NCBI GenBank assembly: GCA_934454035.1
Contig: CAKSFY010000001.1
Coordinates: 62,001 to 126,000 of the forward strand
Direction of reading: 5' to 3'
From: an uncultured Clostridia bacterium
GTDB lineage: Bacteria; Bacillota; Clostridia; UBA1381
DNA: 64,000 bases
The notes beneath the pieces were generated by a model. It made no database searches, was not told the origin of the DNA, and saw only the letters and a list, made by a program, of their open reading frames with translations. This document shows positions 27,862 to 37,581 of the stretch, piece by piece. Positions within the stretch are counted from its first letter, which is position 1; the number at the start of each line of letters is the position of its first letter. The position numbers and the translations under genes were made by a program.

Positions 27862-29061
27862 TCAAACATTCATGCCGGCAATATATCCGCTTGACCATGC
27901 CCATTGCAGATTATATCCGCCGCAATCGCCGTCTATATCCAATATTTCTCCGGCAAAATACAGACCCTTTACTTTTTTGGACTCAAGCGTTGTAGGATTA
28001 ACCTCCGCGGTATCCACTCCGCCTGCCGTAACCTGGGCATTATTCCACGGCATAGTGCCCTCTGCCGCAAAGCTCCATGCTTTTATTTTTTCGGCAATTA
28101 TGTCAATCTCTTTTCCTGAAAGACCCGTACTCATTCTTGAAAGCGGCGCGATACCGCAGGCTTTTAAAAGCACCTGTCCCAGTTTTTTGGGAAGCATTCC
28201 TATAAGATAATTTTCCAAAGGCTTTTGCGGATTGCTGCGTTTTTTCAGCATTGCAGCAACTTCTTCCTTTGAAAATTCCGGCATCAAATCAAGTCTTATT
28301 TCTCCGCCGTTTCCTTCCGATACAAGCCTTGAAAGATTAAAAATCGGAGGTCCGGAAAGTCCGTAATCGGTAAATAATATTTCGCCGTCTGATACTTTCT
28401 TCCTTTTGCCGTCCTTGTAAAACGCAGCCGAACCGTTTATTTTAAGTCCCTGCAGCGCTTTTGTATATCTATTATCGGTCTTTATCTGAACAAGAGACGG
28501 GAACAGTCTTGTAATTCTGTGACCCAGGCTTTTTGCAAGCTCATAACCGCTGCCGTTCGATCCCAAAGACGGCGATGCCTTTCCGCCGGCGGCAAGAATA
28601 ATCTTATCTGCCTTTGTCTCCCTGCCGGAATAAGACGTAATCAAAAATCCGTCGCCCGATTTCTTTATTTTTGATACTTCAAAACCGCAAACCGTATTTA
28701 CTCCCAGTCGCTGTGCCTCAAATCGCAGCACATCCGAAACGGCAGCCGCCTGATACGAAAACGGAAAAATTTTTCCGTTTTCTTCAATTTTCGGAACAAT
28801 TCCAAGCCTTTCAAAAAAATCCAGGGTTTCATCCACCCAAAACTTATGCATTACTCCGCTTATGAATTTCGGATTTGCTCCGTGATAATTATTTACATCG
28901 GCATTAATATTGCTCATATTGCATCTGCCGTTTCCTGTTGCCAGAATCTTCTTTGCAGCTTTGTCACACCGCTCGTAAATTGTAACCGAAAGACCTCTTT
29001 CGGCAGCTGCAATCGCAGCAGTATAGCCTGCCGCGCCACCGCCTATTATCGCAATTTTCAT
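27862..29061 (-). CDS. BaiN/HI0933-type NAD(P)/FAD-dependent oxidoreductase
   Basis: 399 residues. N-terminal dinucleotide-binding IIGGGAAGYTAAIAAAERG, then LATGNGRCNMSN, which is the hallmark of the HI0933/YhiN group. C-terminal AQVTAGGVDTAEVNPTT and GLYFAGEILDIDGDCGGYN complete the FAD site. One member, BaiN, reduces bile-acid intermediates in gut clostridia, but most members, including this one, have no known substrate. No other bai-type gene is near. Start overlaps the previous gene by four bases. Confidence 0.88.
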   Translation of the reverse strand: MKIAIIGGGAAGYTAAIAAAERGLSVTIYERCDKAAKKILATGNGRCNMSNINADVNNYHGANPKFISGVMHKFWVDETLDFFERLGIVPKIEENGKIFPFSYQAAAVSDVLRFEAQRLGVNTVCGFEVSKIKKSGDGFLITSYSGRETKADKIILAAGGKASPSLGSNGSGYELAKSLGHRITRLFPSLVQIKTDNRYTKALQGLKINGSAAFYKDGKRKKVSDGEILFTDYGLSGPPIFNLSRLVSEGNGGEIRLDLMPEFSKEEVAAMLKKRSNPQKPLENYLIGMLPKKLGQVLLKACGIAPLSRMSTGLSGKEIDIIAEKIKAWSFAAEGTMPWNNAQVTAGGVDTAEVNPTTLESKKVKGLYFAGEILDIDGDCGGYNLQWAWSSGYIAGMNV

Positions 29062-30188
29062 TTGTTCTGCTCCCGTTTTTTCTCCAGATTTTCAATTATT
29101 TCGGAAATAATCATTCTTACCACCATCATAACCGGGACGGACAGGAGCATACCTCCGACTCCGAAAAGTCCTCCGCCCAGAGTAACCGCAAATATAATCC
29201 ACAAAGGACGCACCTCAAGCTTGTTGCCCATAATTTTCGGACCTATGAAATTGCCGTCCACCTGCCCGAGGACAAAAAGCGAAGCCGCAACCCAGACCGC
29301 TTTCATTATTCCGCCGCTGAAAATCGTAATAATTACCGTCAGACAGTTTGAAATAATAGCTCCGAAATACGGAATAAGGTTGCAAAAACCGATAAACGTA
29401 CCGAAAATTATGGAATATTTCACTCCCAAGAGCGAGAGAATTATCGTTGCAAGCACCGCCACCAGGCACGCGTCAAGCACGCAGCTGTATATATAATCGG
29501 AAAAAATTTTGTTGGTTCTTGATAAGAATCTTTTAACCGCTTCTTCTTTATTGTCCGGTGTAACAAGCGACAAAAATCTGTTAAAACCTTTGATCAGTCT
29601 TTCTTTATCTGTCAGCATATAAACGGAAATAATAAGCGCAATAAACACATTAAACAGTCCTGAGGTAAAGCTGACCGCACCCTTTGCATACTTTCCGAAC
29701 TCGCCCACATTGAAACTGTTTAAAATATTTTGCAATGCATTTTTTGCAGTGTCTCCGTTTATTTCTATAAATGTAATTCCCACCTTTTCCTGAAAAGCTT
29801 CCAGTTCGGCAAGCGCATTTTGCGTAAACGGAATTATATTATTGTAAAAATCGACTATATTGCTGTACAGATTAGGAATAACCGTCCGAATCAATATGGC
29901 TATCACCAAAAGAAAAAGTACATAAACGCTTACTATGCTGAGAGTTTTGCTCTTTTCTCTTATAAATCTGAGTCTTGATTTTTCATAAAATGCTTTCAGC
30001 TTTTTGCTCGGCAAATTCAGTATGTATGCTATTACCGCTCCGATTATAAACGGAGTCAATGCCGAAAAAATATCGCCGATAAATGCAAGTACATGCTGGA
30101 AATTATCAAAAGTTTTATAAACCGCGATAAGAGCCGCGCCGAATACAAATGCGATAATCCATTTCATATATTGCTGATAATTTTTCAT
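29058..30188 (-). CDS. AI-2E family transporter (PerM-like membrane protein)
   Basis: 376 residues from the second ATG (30188), spaced 6 nt from AAAGGATG; the upstream ATG has no room for an SD. Seven or eight hydrophobic segments, including LTPFIIGAVIAYILNLP near the N-terminus and FGTFIGFCNLIPYFGAIISN and GNFIGPKIMG-type segments, which are the family's conserved parts. Members have been proposed to export autoinducer-2 or ions; most are untested. It is the first gene of a tight minus-strand run into the flavoproteins and metal importer. Confidence 0.85.
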   Translation of the reverse strand: MKNYQQYMKWIIAFVFGAALIAVYKTFDNFQHVLAFIGDIFSALTPFIIGAVIAYILNLPSKKLKAFYEKSRLRFIREKSKTLSIVSVYVLFLLVIAILIRTVIPNLYSNIVDFYNNIIPFTQNALAELEAFQEKVGITFIEINGDTAKNALQNILNSFNVGEFGKYAKGAVSFTSGLFNVFIALIISVYMLTDKERLIKGFNRFLSLVTPDNKEEAVKRFLSRTNKIFSDYIYSCVLDACLVAVLATIILSLLGVKYSIIFGTFIGFCNLIPYFGAIISNCLTVIITIFSGGIMKAVWVAASLFVLGQVDGNFIGPKIMGNKLEVRPLWIIFAVTLGGGLFGVGGMLLSVPVMMVVRMIISEIIENLEKKREQNK

Positions 30189-30237
30189 ATCCTTCATCCT
30201 TTAAAGCCGCGAGGCAAGTTTTTTTAAATCCGAAACC

Positions 30238-30262
30238 GCCGCACCCTTTTTCAGAGTGCGGC
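30238..30262 (-). terminator. Hairpin after the SLH-protein gene
   Basis: GCCGCAC (30238-30244) pairs with GTGCGGC (30256-30262), 24 bases past the stop codon of the SLH gene. The T-run behind it is weak, so termination may be partial and the AI-2E gene could receive read-through. Confidence 0.4.
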
Positions 30263-30286
30263 AGTTAAAATTTCCCGAAATTGATA

Positions 30287-32116
30287 TTATTTGTCCGTTT
30301 CTATAAGAATAAGACTTGCGACAAATGCGCCGTTGGTCATTGTTCCTCTCACGCTTACCACGTCGCCCTCCTTAATATCCTTTAGTGTCTTTGCGTCTCC
30401 TGCCGATGTAATAAACTTAGTTGTCGAATCCTTACAGTAGACAGTCTCTTCATATGTTGAATCTCCTGCTTTATAGCTTATTTTAATAAAGCCGTACGAA
30501 GAATTTATTGCAATAACCGTTCCCGATTTACTGTATGCAACGCTTGAAGCTGCCAGCGCGGTAATCTTCTTAACCGACTTGCTTTCCAAAAGCAGCGAAA
30601 CGCGGTCGCCCACTCTGAAATCATAAAGCGAGCCTTCCTTTGAATTGATTATAATGCTCACATCGGATGTAACATCATATGTCATATCCGTATCCTTAAC
30701 CGTCACGGTTATTTTCGGCGAATTTGATATTTCAATCGATTTTATTGTGCCCTCAACCGTTCTGGATACCGACTCGGCTTTAATTTTTGTTATTACTCCG
30801 TACTCAAGCGTGAGTGTTGCGGTATCACCGACATATATCTCTGCCAGTGTAGCATCCATATCATTTTTTATAACCTTAACATCCGAAGCAACCTTATAGG
30901 CTTTTCCGTTATATTCTTCCAAAGCATGGCTGATAGTAATTGTACCGTTGTCGATTATCGATACATTCTCTATAGTTGCTCTTGTGATTGTGCTTTCTTT
31001 AGGTTCGCCTGCAAGCTCAACTATTTCACCGTCCGAAATAACCGCCGTAACCGAATCGGATTTATTAAAGCTGCGGATTGTTGCGGAATCTCCGTTATAA
31101 GTCATTTTTACGTCTTTATTGAGTGCGAAGCTTTTATTTTCTCCATCAACCTTTATGCTGACCGAAACAATTCCGTTTGTGCTTGAAAATCCCTGGTACA
31201 CACCGGTGATAGTTTCATCCGGAGTGGAATTTAATACGTCCACATAAACAAGCTCGTTATTTACATAGGTAAAGAGAGCATTTACACCCGACGGAATATT
31301 CTTTGCCTGAATAAGGTCTCCGTCCATGTAAAATCTCGTATCGCTGCTGTATCCCATCAAGCCCGGTTCTCCGTTTTCATCCGTGAATGAAACGTTTGAG
31401 CCGGTAACTCCGTCAAACCTGAGTTCCTCAACCGTCAGACCGATCATATCGACCGTTTTTGAAAGCATTACTGCAATCTGACTTCTCAGCACGCCGGAAT
31501 TCGGTGAAAATGTGCCGTCGCCCATTCCCGACATTATGTTATTCTTTGTAACGTAATATACATATTGGCTTGACTTTGCCGGAATCTTCTTTGCGTCGCT
31601 GTACTCCAAATCAATCATAATCTCCGAAGTAGCTTCCTTTTCCGCACACAAAGCCTTTGTTATTACAACTGCCGCCTCATGTCTCGGCATAGGCTCGTTT
31701 CTCAGATCCTCGGCAAGATAAGAATTAAGCTCGCTTTCTTTCAAAGCTCCTCTGTACAAAAGATATTCAATATCTTCATTGCCGAAACTGAGCTTATAGC
31801 CCTCGACAACAGACGCGTATTTTTCTTTCGCCGCGTCAAGTGCCTTTTTATTAATATCACTTCTTGAACCCATTGCTCTTGCAAAAAGTGAAAGAGCCTC
31901 AAGCCTTGTGATACTGTTATCCGGGCGGTATGTTCCGTCCTCATAGCCGCTTATGAAATTCCTGTCTGCCATATCTTCTATGTAGCCGACAGCCCACTCA
32001 TACTTTTTATCCGATATATCGGAAAAAGACAGTTTTTCCTCAGCCATTGCCGGAACTGCCTGTACGCACGACAGGGACAGCACCGTTACCGCAGCATATT
32101 TCAAAAATCTTCTCAT
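30287..32116 (-). CDS. Secreted S-layer-homology (SLH) domain protein
   Basis: 609 residues from the ATG at 32116 (AAAGGA 9 nt upstream). A signal peptide covers the first 25 or so residues (RRFLKYAAVTVLSLS, then AMA before cleavage). Three SLH motifs follow: ISGYEDGTYRPDNSITRLEA, a divergent second (MPRHEAAVVITKAL), and MSGMGDGTFSPNSGVLRSQI. SLH modules hold proteins to the pyruvylated cell-wall polymer. The remaining 400 residues are beta-rich repeats with VGDxVxLxL-type turns (YVGDTATLTLEYG, RVGDRVSLLLES). It looks like an envelope or surface-structure protein rather than an enzyme; no catalytic motif is visible. Confidence 0.87.
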   Translation of the reverse strand: MRRFLKYAAVTVLSLSCVQAVPAMAEEKLSFSDISDKKYEWAVGYIEDMADRNFISGYEDGTYRPDNSITRLEALSLFARAMGSRSDINKKALDAAKEKYASVVEGYKLSFGNEDIEYLLYRGALKESELNSYLAEDLRNEPMPRHEAAVVITKALCAEKEATSEIMIDLEYSDAKKIPAKSSQYVYYVTKNNIMSGMGDGTFSPNSGVLRSQIAVMLSKTVDMIGLTVEELRFDGVTGSNVSFTDENGEPGLMGYSSDTRFYMDGDLIQAKNIPSGVNALFTYVNNELVYVDVLNSTPDETITGVYQGFSSTNGIVSVSIKVDGENKSFALNKDVKMTYNGDSATIRSFNKSDSVTAVISDGEIVELAGEPKESTITRATIENVSIIDNGTITISHALEEYNGKAYKVASDVKVIKNDMDATLAEIYVGDTATLTLEYGVITKIKAESVSRTVEGTIKSIEISNSPKITVTVKDTDMTYDVTSDVSIIINSKEGSLYDFRVGDRVSLLLESKSVKKITALAASSVAYSKSGTVIAINSSYGFIKISYKAGDSTYEETVYCKDSTTKFITSAGDAKTLKDIKEGDVVSVRGTMTNGAFVASLILIETDK

Positions 32117-32170
32117 ATATTTCATTCCTTTCCTTTGCATTTTTTCACGCAGATACATTTGTATACTTTT

Positions 32171-32199
32171 ATCATAGCATATTTTGTGAAATATCGCAA
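32171..32199 (-). promoter_or_regulatory. Promoter of the SLH-protein gene
   Basis: Minus strand: TTGCGA, 17-nt spacer, TATGAT, about 55 bases before the chosen ATG. Confidence 0.5.
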
Positions 32200-32260
32200 T
32201 ATTTCTTTTTTATTTGTATTATTTTTGTAACATTCGTTAAAAAATTTTCAACATTTGCTT

Positions 32261-32989
32261 TTATTCCGGCTGCAATACTTTTGCAAAGTCATATTCAAAA
32301 TTTTCATCATCATATGGCATAATCGCTTTAAAAAGTGTAAGACCGGCAACCTCTGCCGCGCCGCAGCCGCAAAGTGTATCCGCACACTCATGCATGGTCG
32401 CTCCCAGAGTATAGATATCGTCAATCAAAAGGATTTTCTTTCCCTCTGTCTTGGCACGGTCGGCTCTGAAAGCGCCCCTCACATTGCTGACTCTTGATTT
32501 TGCGTCGAGTCCGCTCTGCCTTTCGGTATGCCTTATCCGTCTCAGTGCATCGGCTGCATATGCCGTCCCCGTTTTTTCTGCAGCATATTCCGCCAAATAT
32601 GCCGACTGGTTATATCCTCGTTCCCTCATTCTTTCTTCGGAAAGAGGTACCGGAACCATCAAATCAAAATCGCCGTCATGCCAAAAGCTCTCAAGACATT
32701 CGTATAAAATTTGCGAGAATACATCTTTATATGCCCATTCTCCGCAGAATTTATATCTTTTAAATGCCTTGCGCATCATACCCTTGTAGGGAAGAGCACA
32801 AATATGAAATTTTAAATTTTTTTCTCTTTTAAAAGCAGCCGGCGAGCTAAACTTTTCAGACTCTTCAAAGCAGCGTTCGCACACGCATAAGCCTCCGCTC
32901 TGCCAATGCACTCCGCTTTCGGGATAACGCTCTCTGCACAAAATACACAGCGGTTTATTTTTTGGGATAAAAATATCAAGCAGGCTCAT
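32261..32989 (-). CDS. comF: ComF-family phosphoribosyltransferase-like protein
   Basis: 242 residues. The N-terminus carries a Cys-rich zinc site (Cys15, Cys18, Cys35, Cys37, Cys40) and the C-terminus a PRPP-binding-type motif ILLIDDIYTLGATMHECA with the Asp pair at about 190-191. The DLMVPVPLSEERMRERGYNQ segment is diagnostic. ComF helps DNA uptake in competent bacteria, probably acting with a helicase in single-strand import. The start overlaps ispE by four bases, so it is the fourth gene of the dxs operon. Confidence 0.9.
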   Translation of the reverse strand: MSLLDIFIPKNKPLCILCRERYPESGVHWQSGGLCVCERCFEESEKFSSPAAFKREKNLKFHICALPYKGMMRKAFKRYKFCGEWAYKDVFSQILYECLESFWHDGDFDLMVPVPLSEERMRERGYNQSAYLAEYAAEKTGTAYAADALRRIRHTERQSGLDAKSRVSNVRGAFRADRAKTEGKKILLIDDIYTLGATMHECADTLCGCGAAEVAGLTLFKAIMPYDDENFEYDFAKVLQPE

Positions 32990-33861
32990 AGATTTTGCGT
33001 AAGAAATACATCCTTATAAAAATATGAAAAACTGTCGGCGGATTTTTTTGCCGTTTTATAATCGGAGAAAATGCCGAACACAGTTGAGCCGCTGCCGCTC
33101 ATCATAGCTGCCTCCGCTCCGTTTTTTATAAGCTTTTCTTTTATTCCTCTTATAACCGGGCAATCCGCAGCCACAATCCGTTCCATCACATTAAACATTT
33201 TGTCCGCGTCATACGAATCGCCGTCAACCGAAGCCAGAAATTCAGCCGTTGCAGGATGATTGTATTTCGGTTCGGCATCTATTCTCTCATAAATATCTGC
33301 CGTAGATATGCCTACCGGCGGTTTTACAAGCAGAATATGTCTTTTCGGAAAACTTTTTAACGGAGTCAGCACATCGCCTATACCGCCGCACAAAACCGTT
33401 CCGCCCATAAGGCAAAAGGGCACGTCCGCGCCGAGACGGGCACCGAGCTTTAAAAGCTCGTCATCCTTAAGCGGTTTTGCAAAAAGCATATTCAGCGCCG
33501 CCAGAACCGCCGCCGCGTTTCCGCTTCCGCCGGCAAGTCCTGCCGATACGGGAATGTTTTTATGAATAAAAATTTTTGCGCCTTTTTTTATTCCGGTATG
33601 TTCAAAAAATACTTTCGCCGCCTTATATGCTATATTTTTTTCATTCGTCGGCAGAAATTTCACATTTGTGGTTATCGATATTTCCCCGTTCGTTATATCG
33701 GTTATAACCAAATCAAAAAGTCCCGTTGTCTGCATAACGGTCTCTATTTCATGATACCCGTTTTCCATGCGCCCGAGCACATCAAGAGTCAGATTGATTT
33801 TGGCATAAGATTTTGAAATTGCTCTTTTTCCCGACACAACAACCTCATCCGTAAGTTTCAT
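32986..33861 (-). CDS. ispE: 4-diphosphocytidyl-2-C-methyl-D-erythritol kinase
   Basis: 291 residues from the ATG at 33861. GHMP-family kinase of the MEP isoprenoid pathway. N-terminal SYAKINLTLDVLGRMENGYHE is the family signature, the ATP-binding loop PVSAGLAGGSGNAAA covers residues 104-118, and GADVPFCLMGGT and MMSGSGSTVFGIF follow. It sits two genes from dxs in the same operon, so two MEP steps are expressed together. The preceding gap to tlyA is 32 nt. Confidence 0.95.
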   Translation of the reverse strand: MKLTDEVVVSGKRAISKSYAKINLTLDVLGRMENGYHEIETVMQTTGLFDLVITDITNGEISITTNVKFLPTNEKNIAYKAAKVFFEHTGIKKGAKIFIHKNIPVSAGLAGGSGNAAAVLAALNMLFAKPLKDDELLKLGARLGADVPFCLMGGTVLCGGIGDVLTPLKSFPKRHILLVKPPVGISTADIYERIDAEPKYNHPATAEFLASVDGDSYDADKMFNVMERIVAADCPVIRGIKEKLIKNGAEAAMMSGSGSTVFGIFSDYKTAKKSADSFSYFYKDVFLTQNL

Positions 33862-33893
33862 TATAAGATTTTTCCCCTTTCGCAAAAAGAATA

Positions 33894-34703
33894 TCAGGTT
33901 CTGCTCAGCAATTCATGCGACATATCAACTGTTTTTTTGATTACCTCGTCAGTGACGGTGTCTTCACATCTTTGTTTTTTAAGATAAATCAGATATTCTA
34001 TATTTCCCTCAGGTCCCTTTATCGGCGAATAGGACAGTCCTGCAGGATAAAATCCGATTTCACGGGCAAAGTCCGCAATCTTTTTAACCACCTCATAATG
34101 CACCTTTATATCGCGCACAACACCTTTTTTTCCGACCTGTTCCCTGCCTGCTTCAAACTGCGGTTTGATAAGCGCTATCAGCTCGCCGTCCTCCGCCAAA
34201 AGCTCCTTTGCAACGGGAAGTACAAGGCAAAGTGATATAAAAGACACATCTATCGAAGCAAAGTCAATAGCCTCACCTATCTGCTCCCTTGTGACATATC
34301 TTATATTGGTACGCTCCATATTAACAACGCGTTCATCGTTTCTCAGTTTCCACGCAAACTGACCGTAGCCGACATCGACCGCAAAAACTTTCTTCGCTCC
34401 GTTTTGAAGCATACAATCGGTAAATCCGCCGGTTGACGCGCCTATATCCATTGCAGTCCTGCCCTCAAGAACAATCGGAAATTCGTTCATTGCCTTTTCA
34501 AGCTTTAATCCGCCGCGGCTTACATACTTAAGCGTATCGCCTCTGATTTGAGCTTTTGTTGTTTCGGGATTTACAAGCATGCCTGCCTTGTCGCATTTTT
34601 GATTGTCAATATAGACCTCGCCCGCCATAATCATAGCGCGCGCTTTTTCTCTGCTCGGAGCAAGCTTTTGCTCGGTCAGAAACACATCCAGTCTTATTTT
34701 CAT
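33894..34703 (-). CDS. tlyA: TlyA-type rRNA 2'-O-methyltransferase
   Basis: 269 residues. An N-terminal S4 RNA-binding domain (MKIRLDVFLTEQKLAPSR, IMAGEVYIDN) is joined to an FtsJ-like methyltransferase domain with the SAM site MDIGASTGGFTDCMLQNGA and the later ASIDVSFISL, LIKPQFEAG and GPEGNIEYL blocks. TlyA methylates ribosomal RNA cytidines in 16S and, in some species, 23S, which affects capreomycin sensitivity. The start overlaps the dxs stop by four bases (ATGA). Confidence 0.93.
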   Translation of the reverse strand: MKIRLDVFLTEQKLAPSREKARAMIMAGEVYIDNQKCDKAGMLVNPETTKAQIRGDTLKYVSRGGLKLEKAMNEFPIVLEGRTAMDIGASTGGFTDCMLQNGAKKVFAVDVGYGQFAWKLRNDERVVNMERTNIRYVTREQIGEAIDFASIDVSFISLCLVLPVAKELLAEDGELIALIKPQFEAGREQVGKKGVVRDIKVHYEVVKKIADFAREIGFYPAGLSYSPIKGPEGNIEYLIYLKKQRCEDTVTDEVIKKTVDMSHELLSRT

Positions 34704-36550
34704 TTATTTATCTCCCTTAAACACTTTTTTGCAATATCCTCCGCATCAAGTCCGCAAAGCTCGTCAAGCTCCGTACATTTTCCGTGAGTAATCGGTTTTC
34801 TCGGGAATGCAAACTTTATCAGTCTTGCCGGATTCTTAATACTGCCTGCAATTATATCCGCAATTCCGCCGACCTCAGTATGATCTTCAATCACTGCGCA
34901 AAGTCCTGTTTTTTCAAGTGACGCACCGAGTGTATCCGTATCCGGCGGCATAACGGTTGAAAGCTCGATAAGCTCCGGTGAGATATTGTTCTCTTTCAAA
35001 AGCCTGCACACTTTGTCGGCTGTAATCATCATTCTGCCGGAGGAAACGACAGTAATATCCGAACCGCGTTCAATAACCTTTGCCTTTGCAAATTCAAATT
35101 TCGGTGCTTTCTCATACTCTGCGCTGCCCCTCGGATATCTTATTGCTATCGGACCGTTATGATGCAGCACGGCATAGGTCAGCATTTGTTCAAGCTCATC
35201 AAAGCTTGACGGAGACAGCACTGTCATATTCGGCATATGCGAAAGATATGCAATATCGTAAAGTCCGTGATGCGTCTCACCGTCCGCTCCGACAATTCCG
35301 GCACGGTCTATGCAAAATACCACATGCAGATTTTGCAGACAGACATCGTGCAGAATCTGGTCGTAAGCGCGCTGAGCAAACGACGAATAAAGCGCCACTA
35401 CCGGCGTATACCCCGAAATTGCCATTCCTGCGGCGAATGTAACTGCATGCTGCTCGGCTATGCCGACATCAAAAAATCTGTTTTTATAAATTTCGGCAAA
35501 ATCACCCAAGCCGGTTCCTATCGGCATTGCAGCCGTAATAGCGACAACCTTTTTATGTTTTTCGGCAATTTCGCACAGTTTATTTCCGAAAACCTGCGAA
35601 TAATCAAGCGTAGCAGGCTTTATTACATTTTCGGAATCGGCATCAAAGTTGGAAACGCCGTGAAAATACTGCGGATTCTGTTCGGCAGGCGCATACCCTT
35701 TTCCTTTTTTTGTATGAATGTGCAAAAGAATCGGCTTTTGCGATTCCTTGGCTATCGTAAGCGCATTGCAAAGCGCATTTATGTTGTGTCCGTCCACAGG
35801 ACCTATATATTCAAACCCCAAATCGTCAAATATTGTCGGCGGCACAACCATATTGCGTACAATTCTTTTTGCATGTCTTATAAATGCCGCCAAAGCATTG
35901 CCGCATAGCGGAATCTTCGACAAGAATTTTTCGGTACGTTTTTTTGATTTATAATACCCCGGTTTTGACCGCAGATTTCTTAAATATTTGGATATCGCTC
36001 CCACATTTTTGGATATTGACATGGCGTTATCGTTAAGTATAAGGATAAGACCGGTATTTTTATGACCTGCGTCATTAAGAGCCTCATAAAGCATACCTCC
36101 TGTCAGTGCACCGTCGCCGAACACCGCAATTACCTTTTCGTCTCCGCCCGACAAATCACGTGCTCTTGCCATTCCGAGCGCGGCTGAAACGGAGGTTGAG
36201 CTGTGACCTGTGTTAAAGCAATCATACTCACTTTCCGACGTCTTTGGAAAACCGCTCATTCCGCCGAACTTGCGCAGAGTCTTAAAGCCGTCTTTTCTGC
36301 CGCTTAAAATTTTATGTACATAAGACTGGTGCCCCACATCCCAAACAAGCTTGTCCTTCGGGAAATCAAAAACCTTATAAAGAGCTATCGTAAGCTCTAC
36401 CACTCCCAAATTCGACGCTAAGTGTCCGCCTGTTTCGGCAACGCTTCTTATCAGAAATTCTCTTATTTCCGCAGCAAGCTGCCTGCATTCGGCAGCGGAC
36501 AGATTCTTGACATCGTGCCCTATATTTGTATCGTCTAAATAATTCGACAT
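34700..36550 (-). CDS. dxs: 1-deoxy-D-xylulose-5-phosphate synthase
   Basis: 616 residues, the family's usual length. It condenses pyruvate and glyceraldehyde-3-phosphate with thiamine diphosphate in the first MEP step. ThDP site GDGALTGGMLYEALND at 145-160 with LNDNAMSIS after it, His74 in WDVGHQSYVHK, and transketolase-like C-terminal parts (FDVGIAEQHAVTFAAGMA, DRAGIVGADGETHHG). Promoter visible 34 bases upstream. Dxs opens the operon dxs-tlyA-ispE-comF. Confidence 0.96.
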   Translation of the reverse strand: MSNYLDDTNIGHDVKNLSAAECRQLAAEIREFLIRSVAETGGHLASNLGVVELTIALYKVFDFPKDKLVWDVGHQSYVHKILSGRKDGFKTLRKFGGMSGFPKTSESEYDCFNTGHSSTSVSAALGMARARDLSGGDEKVIAVFGDGALTGGMLYEALNDAGHKNTGLILILNDNAMSISKNVGAISKYLRNLRSKPGYYKSKKRTEKFLSKIPLCGNALAAFIRHAKRIVRNMVVPPTIFDDLGFEYIGPVDGHNINALCNALTIAKESQKPILLHIHTKKGKGYAPAEQNPQYFHGVSNFDADSENVIKPATLDYSQVFGNKLCEIAEKHKKVVAITAAMPIGTGLGDFAEIYKNRFFDVGIAEQHAVTFAAGMAISGYTPVVALYSSFAQRAYDQILHDVCLQNLHVVFCIDRAGIVGADGETHHGLYDIAYLSHMPNMTVLSPSSFDELEQMLTYAVLHHNGPIAIRYPRGSAEYEKAPKFEFAKAKVIERGSDITVVSSGRMMITADKVCRLLKENNISPELIELSTVMPPDTDTLGASLEKTGLCAVIEDHTEVGGIADIIAGSIKNPARLIKFAFPRKPITHGKCTELDELCGLDAEDIAKKCLREINK

Positions 36551-36583
36551 CTCTATTACCCTCTGAAATAATTTATCATACTA

Positions 36584-36612
36584 ATTATATCATGCTTTAT
36601 TCTCTTTGTAAA
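36584..36612 (-). promoter_or_regulatory. Promoter of the dxs operon
   Basis: Minus strand: TTTACA, 17-nt spacer, perfect TATAAT, 34 bases before the dxs ATG. Confidence 0.7.
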
Positions 36613-36631
36613 GACAAATAATACTCAAATT

Positions 36632-36672
36632 TAACAAAAAAATCACTTCAGAAGCTTGCTCCCGAAGTGATT
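36632..36672 (-). terminator. Terminator of the pnuC gene
   Basis: AATCACTTC/GAAGTGATT stem (arms 36641-36649 and 36664-36672) with a 14-base loop, followed on the minus strand by seven T residues. It begins 6 bases after the pnuC stop. Confidence 0.85.
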
Positions 36673-36677
36673 TTTTA

Positions 36678-37466
36678 TTAAAAGAAATTTTTATCCAATG
36701 CTTCCTCTTCAGCATGTGATTTGATATATTTTGTCCATTTAATATATCCGTATGTCGAATTGGTGAGATACCCTGCCTTAAGTACCAAAAGTACCCATTG
36801 ACCCGAAAGAATATTTATTGCGGCTTCCAGCAGCGAGCATATGTACCAGGCTATCCACTGCTCTCTGATTCTCAAAAGTATAAATACTCCGTTCGCAATG
36901 CCGACCGCCGAAGCGCAGGCATCAAGATAGCAAACCACATTTTCTATAAGCTCGTTTCCGCCGAAAAGGTCTGTTCCTATTTCCAGAGTTGTAAGGAAAT
37001 AGCCTATTCCTATCGTCCACAAAACTATTCCGGCTATTATCAGAACCTCTGCCCAGCCGCTGAGCTTTCTTACCTTTGTAAGCTCCTCTTCCTGTCTGTC
37101 CGGATGTCTGTGCCAATTGATAAAGCTTATTATATCAATAGGAATCCAGAAAAACAAGGTTGAAGCCATTGTTGCAAATCTGTAGGAAAGAACAACGCAG
37201 ATAAGTATCTCAGTTACTTCCACAAACAAAGAAACTATAAAGTTCCATTTACTTTGCTTCGATATCAGAAGTTCGCACAAAATGTTTAAAAATATATCCG
37301 CCAGATACAGAGCCATTATCAGTCCGCCGTTCACTCCGTTTACATCCTCTTCGGGGAACAGAATTGCAATCACAACCGACAGTATTAATATCGAGAAAAA
37401 CCAAATTTTCTCATATGTAGTAAAATAGCTCCATAAATCTCTCATTTTTTGTTTAAGTTTTGTCAT
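36678..37466 (-). CDS. pnuC: PnuC-type nicotinamide riboside / NMN transporter
   Basis: 262 residues with about seven membrane helices. PnuC family features: LADIFLNILCELLISKQSKWNF early, WIPIDIISFINWHRH in the middle, and near the C-terminus REQWIAWYICSLLEA with the closing NSTYGYIKWTKYIK. PnuC proteins let nicotinamide riboside or a relative in by facilitated diffusion for NAD synthesis. No NAD-pathway gene is next to it. A leader of about 110 nt precedes it, in which I could not find a known NAD aptamer. Confidence 0.9.
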   Translation of the reverse strand: MTKLKQKMRDLWSYFTTYEKIWFFSILILSVVIAILFPEEDVNGVNGGLIMALYLADIFLNILCELLISKQSKWNFIVSLFVEVTEILICVVLSYRFATMASTLFFWIPIDIISFINWHRHPDRQEEELTKVRKLSGWAEVLIIAGIVLWTIGIGYFLTTLEIGTDLFGGNELIENVVCYLDACASAVGIANGVFILLRIREQWIAWYICSLLEAAINILSGQWVLLVLKAGYLTNSTYGYIKWTKYIKSHAEEEALDKNFF

Positions 37467-37581
37467 CTGTATTTCTCCTTGTATTATAAATTCTAAAGCC
37501 GTTTTAAGCTTTAATCACGGAGAAGCGCCGATGCAGCTTTGGTCAAAAAAAGCCATTAATAAAAACCCCCCTGTCTTTTTT

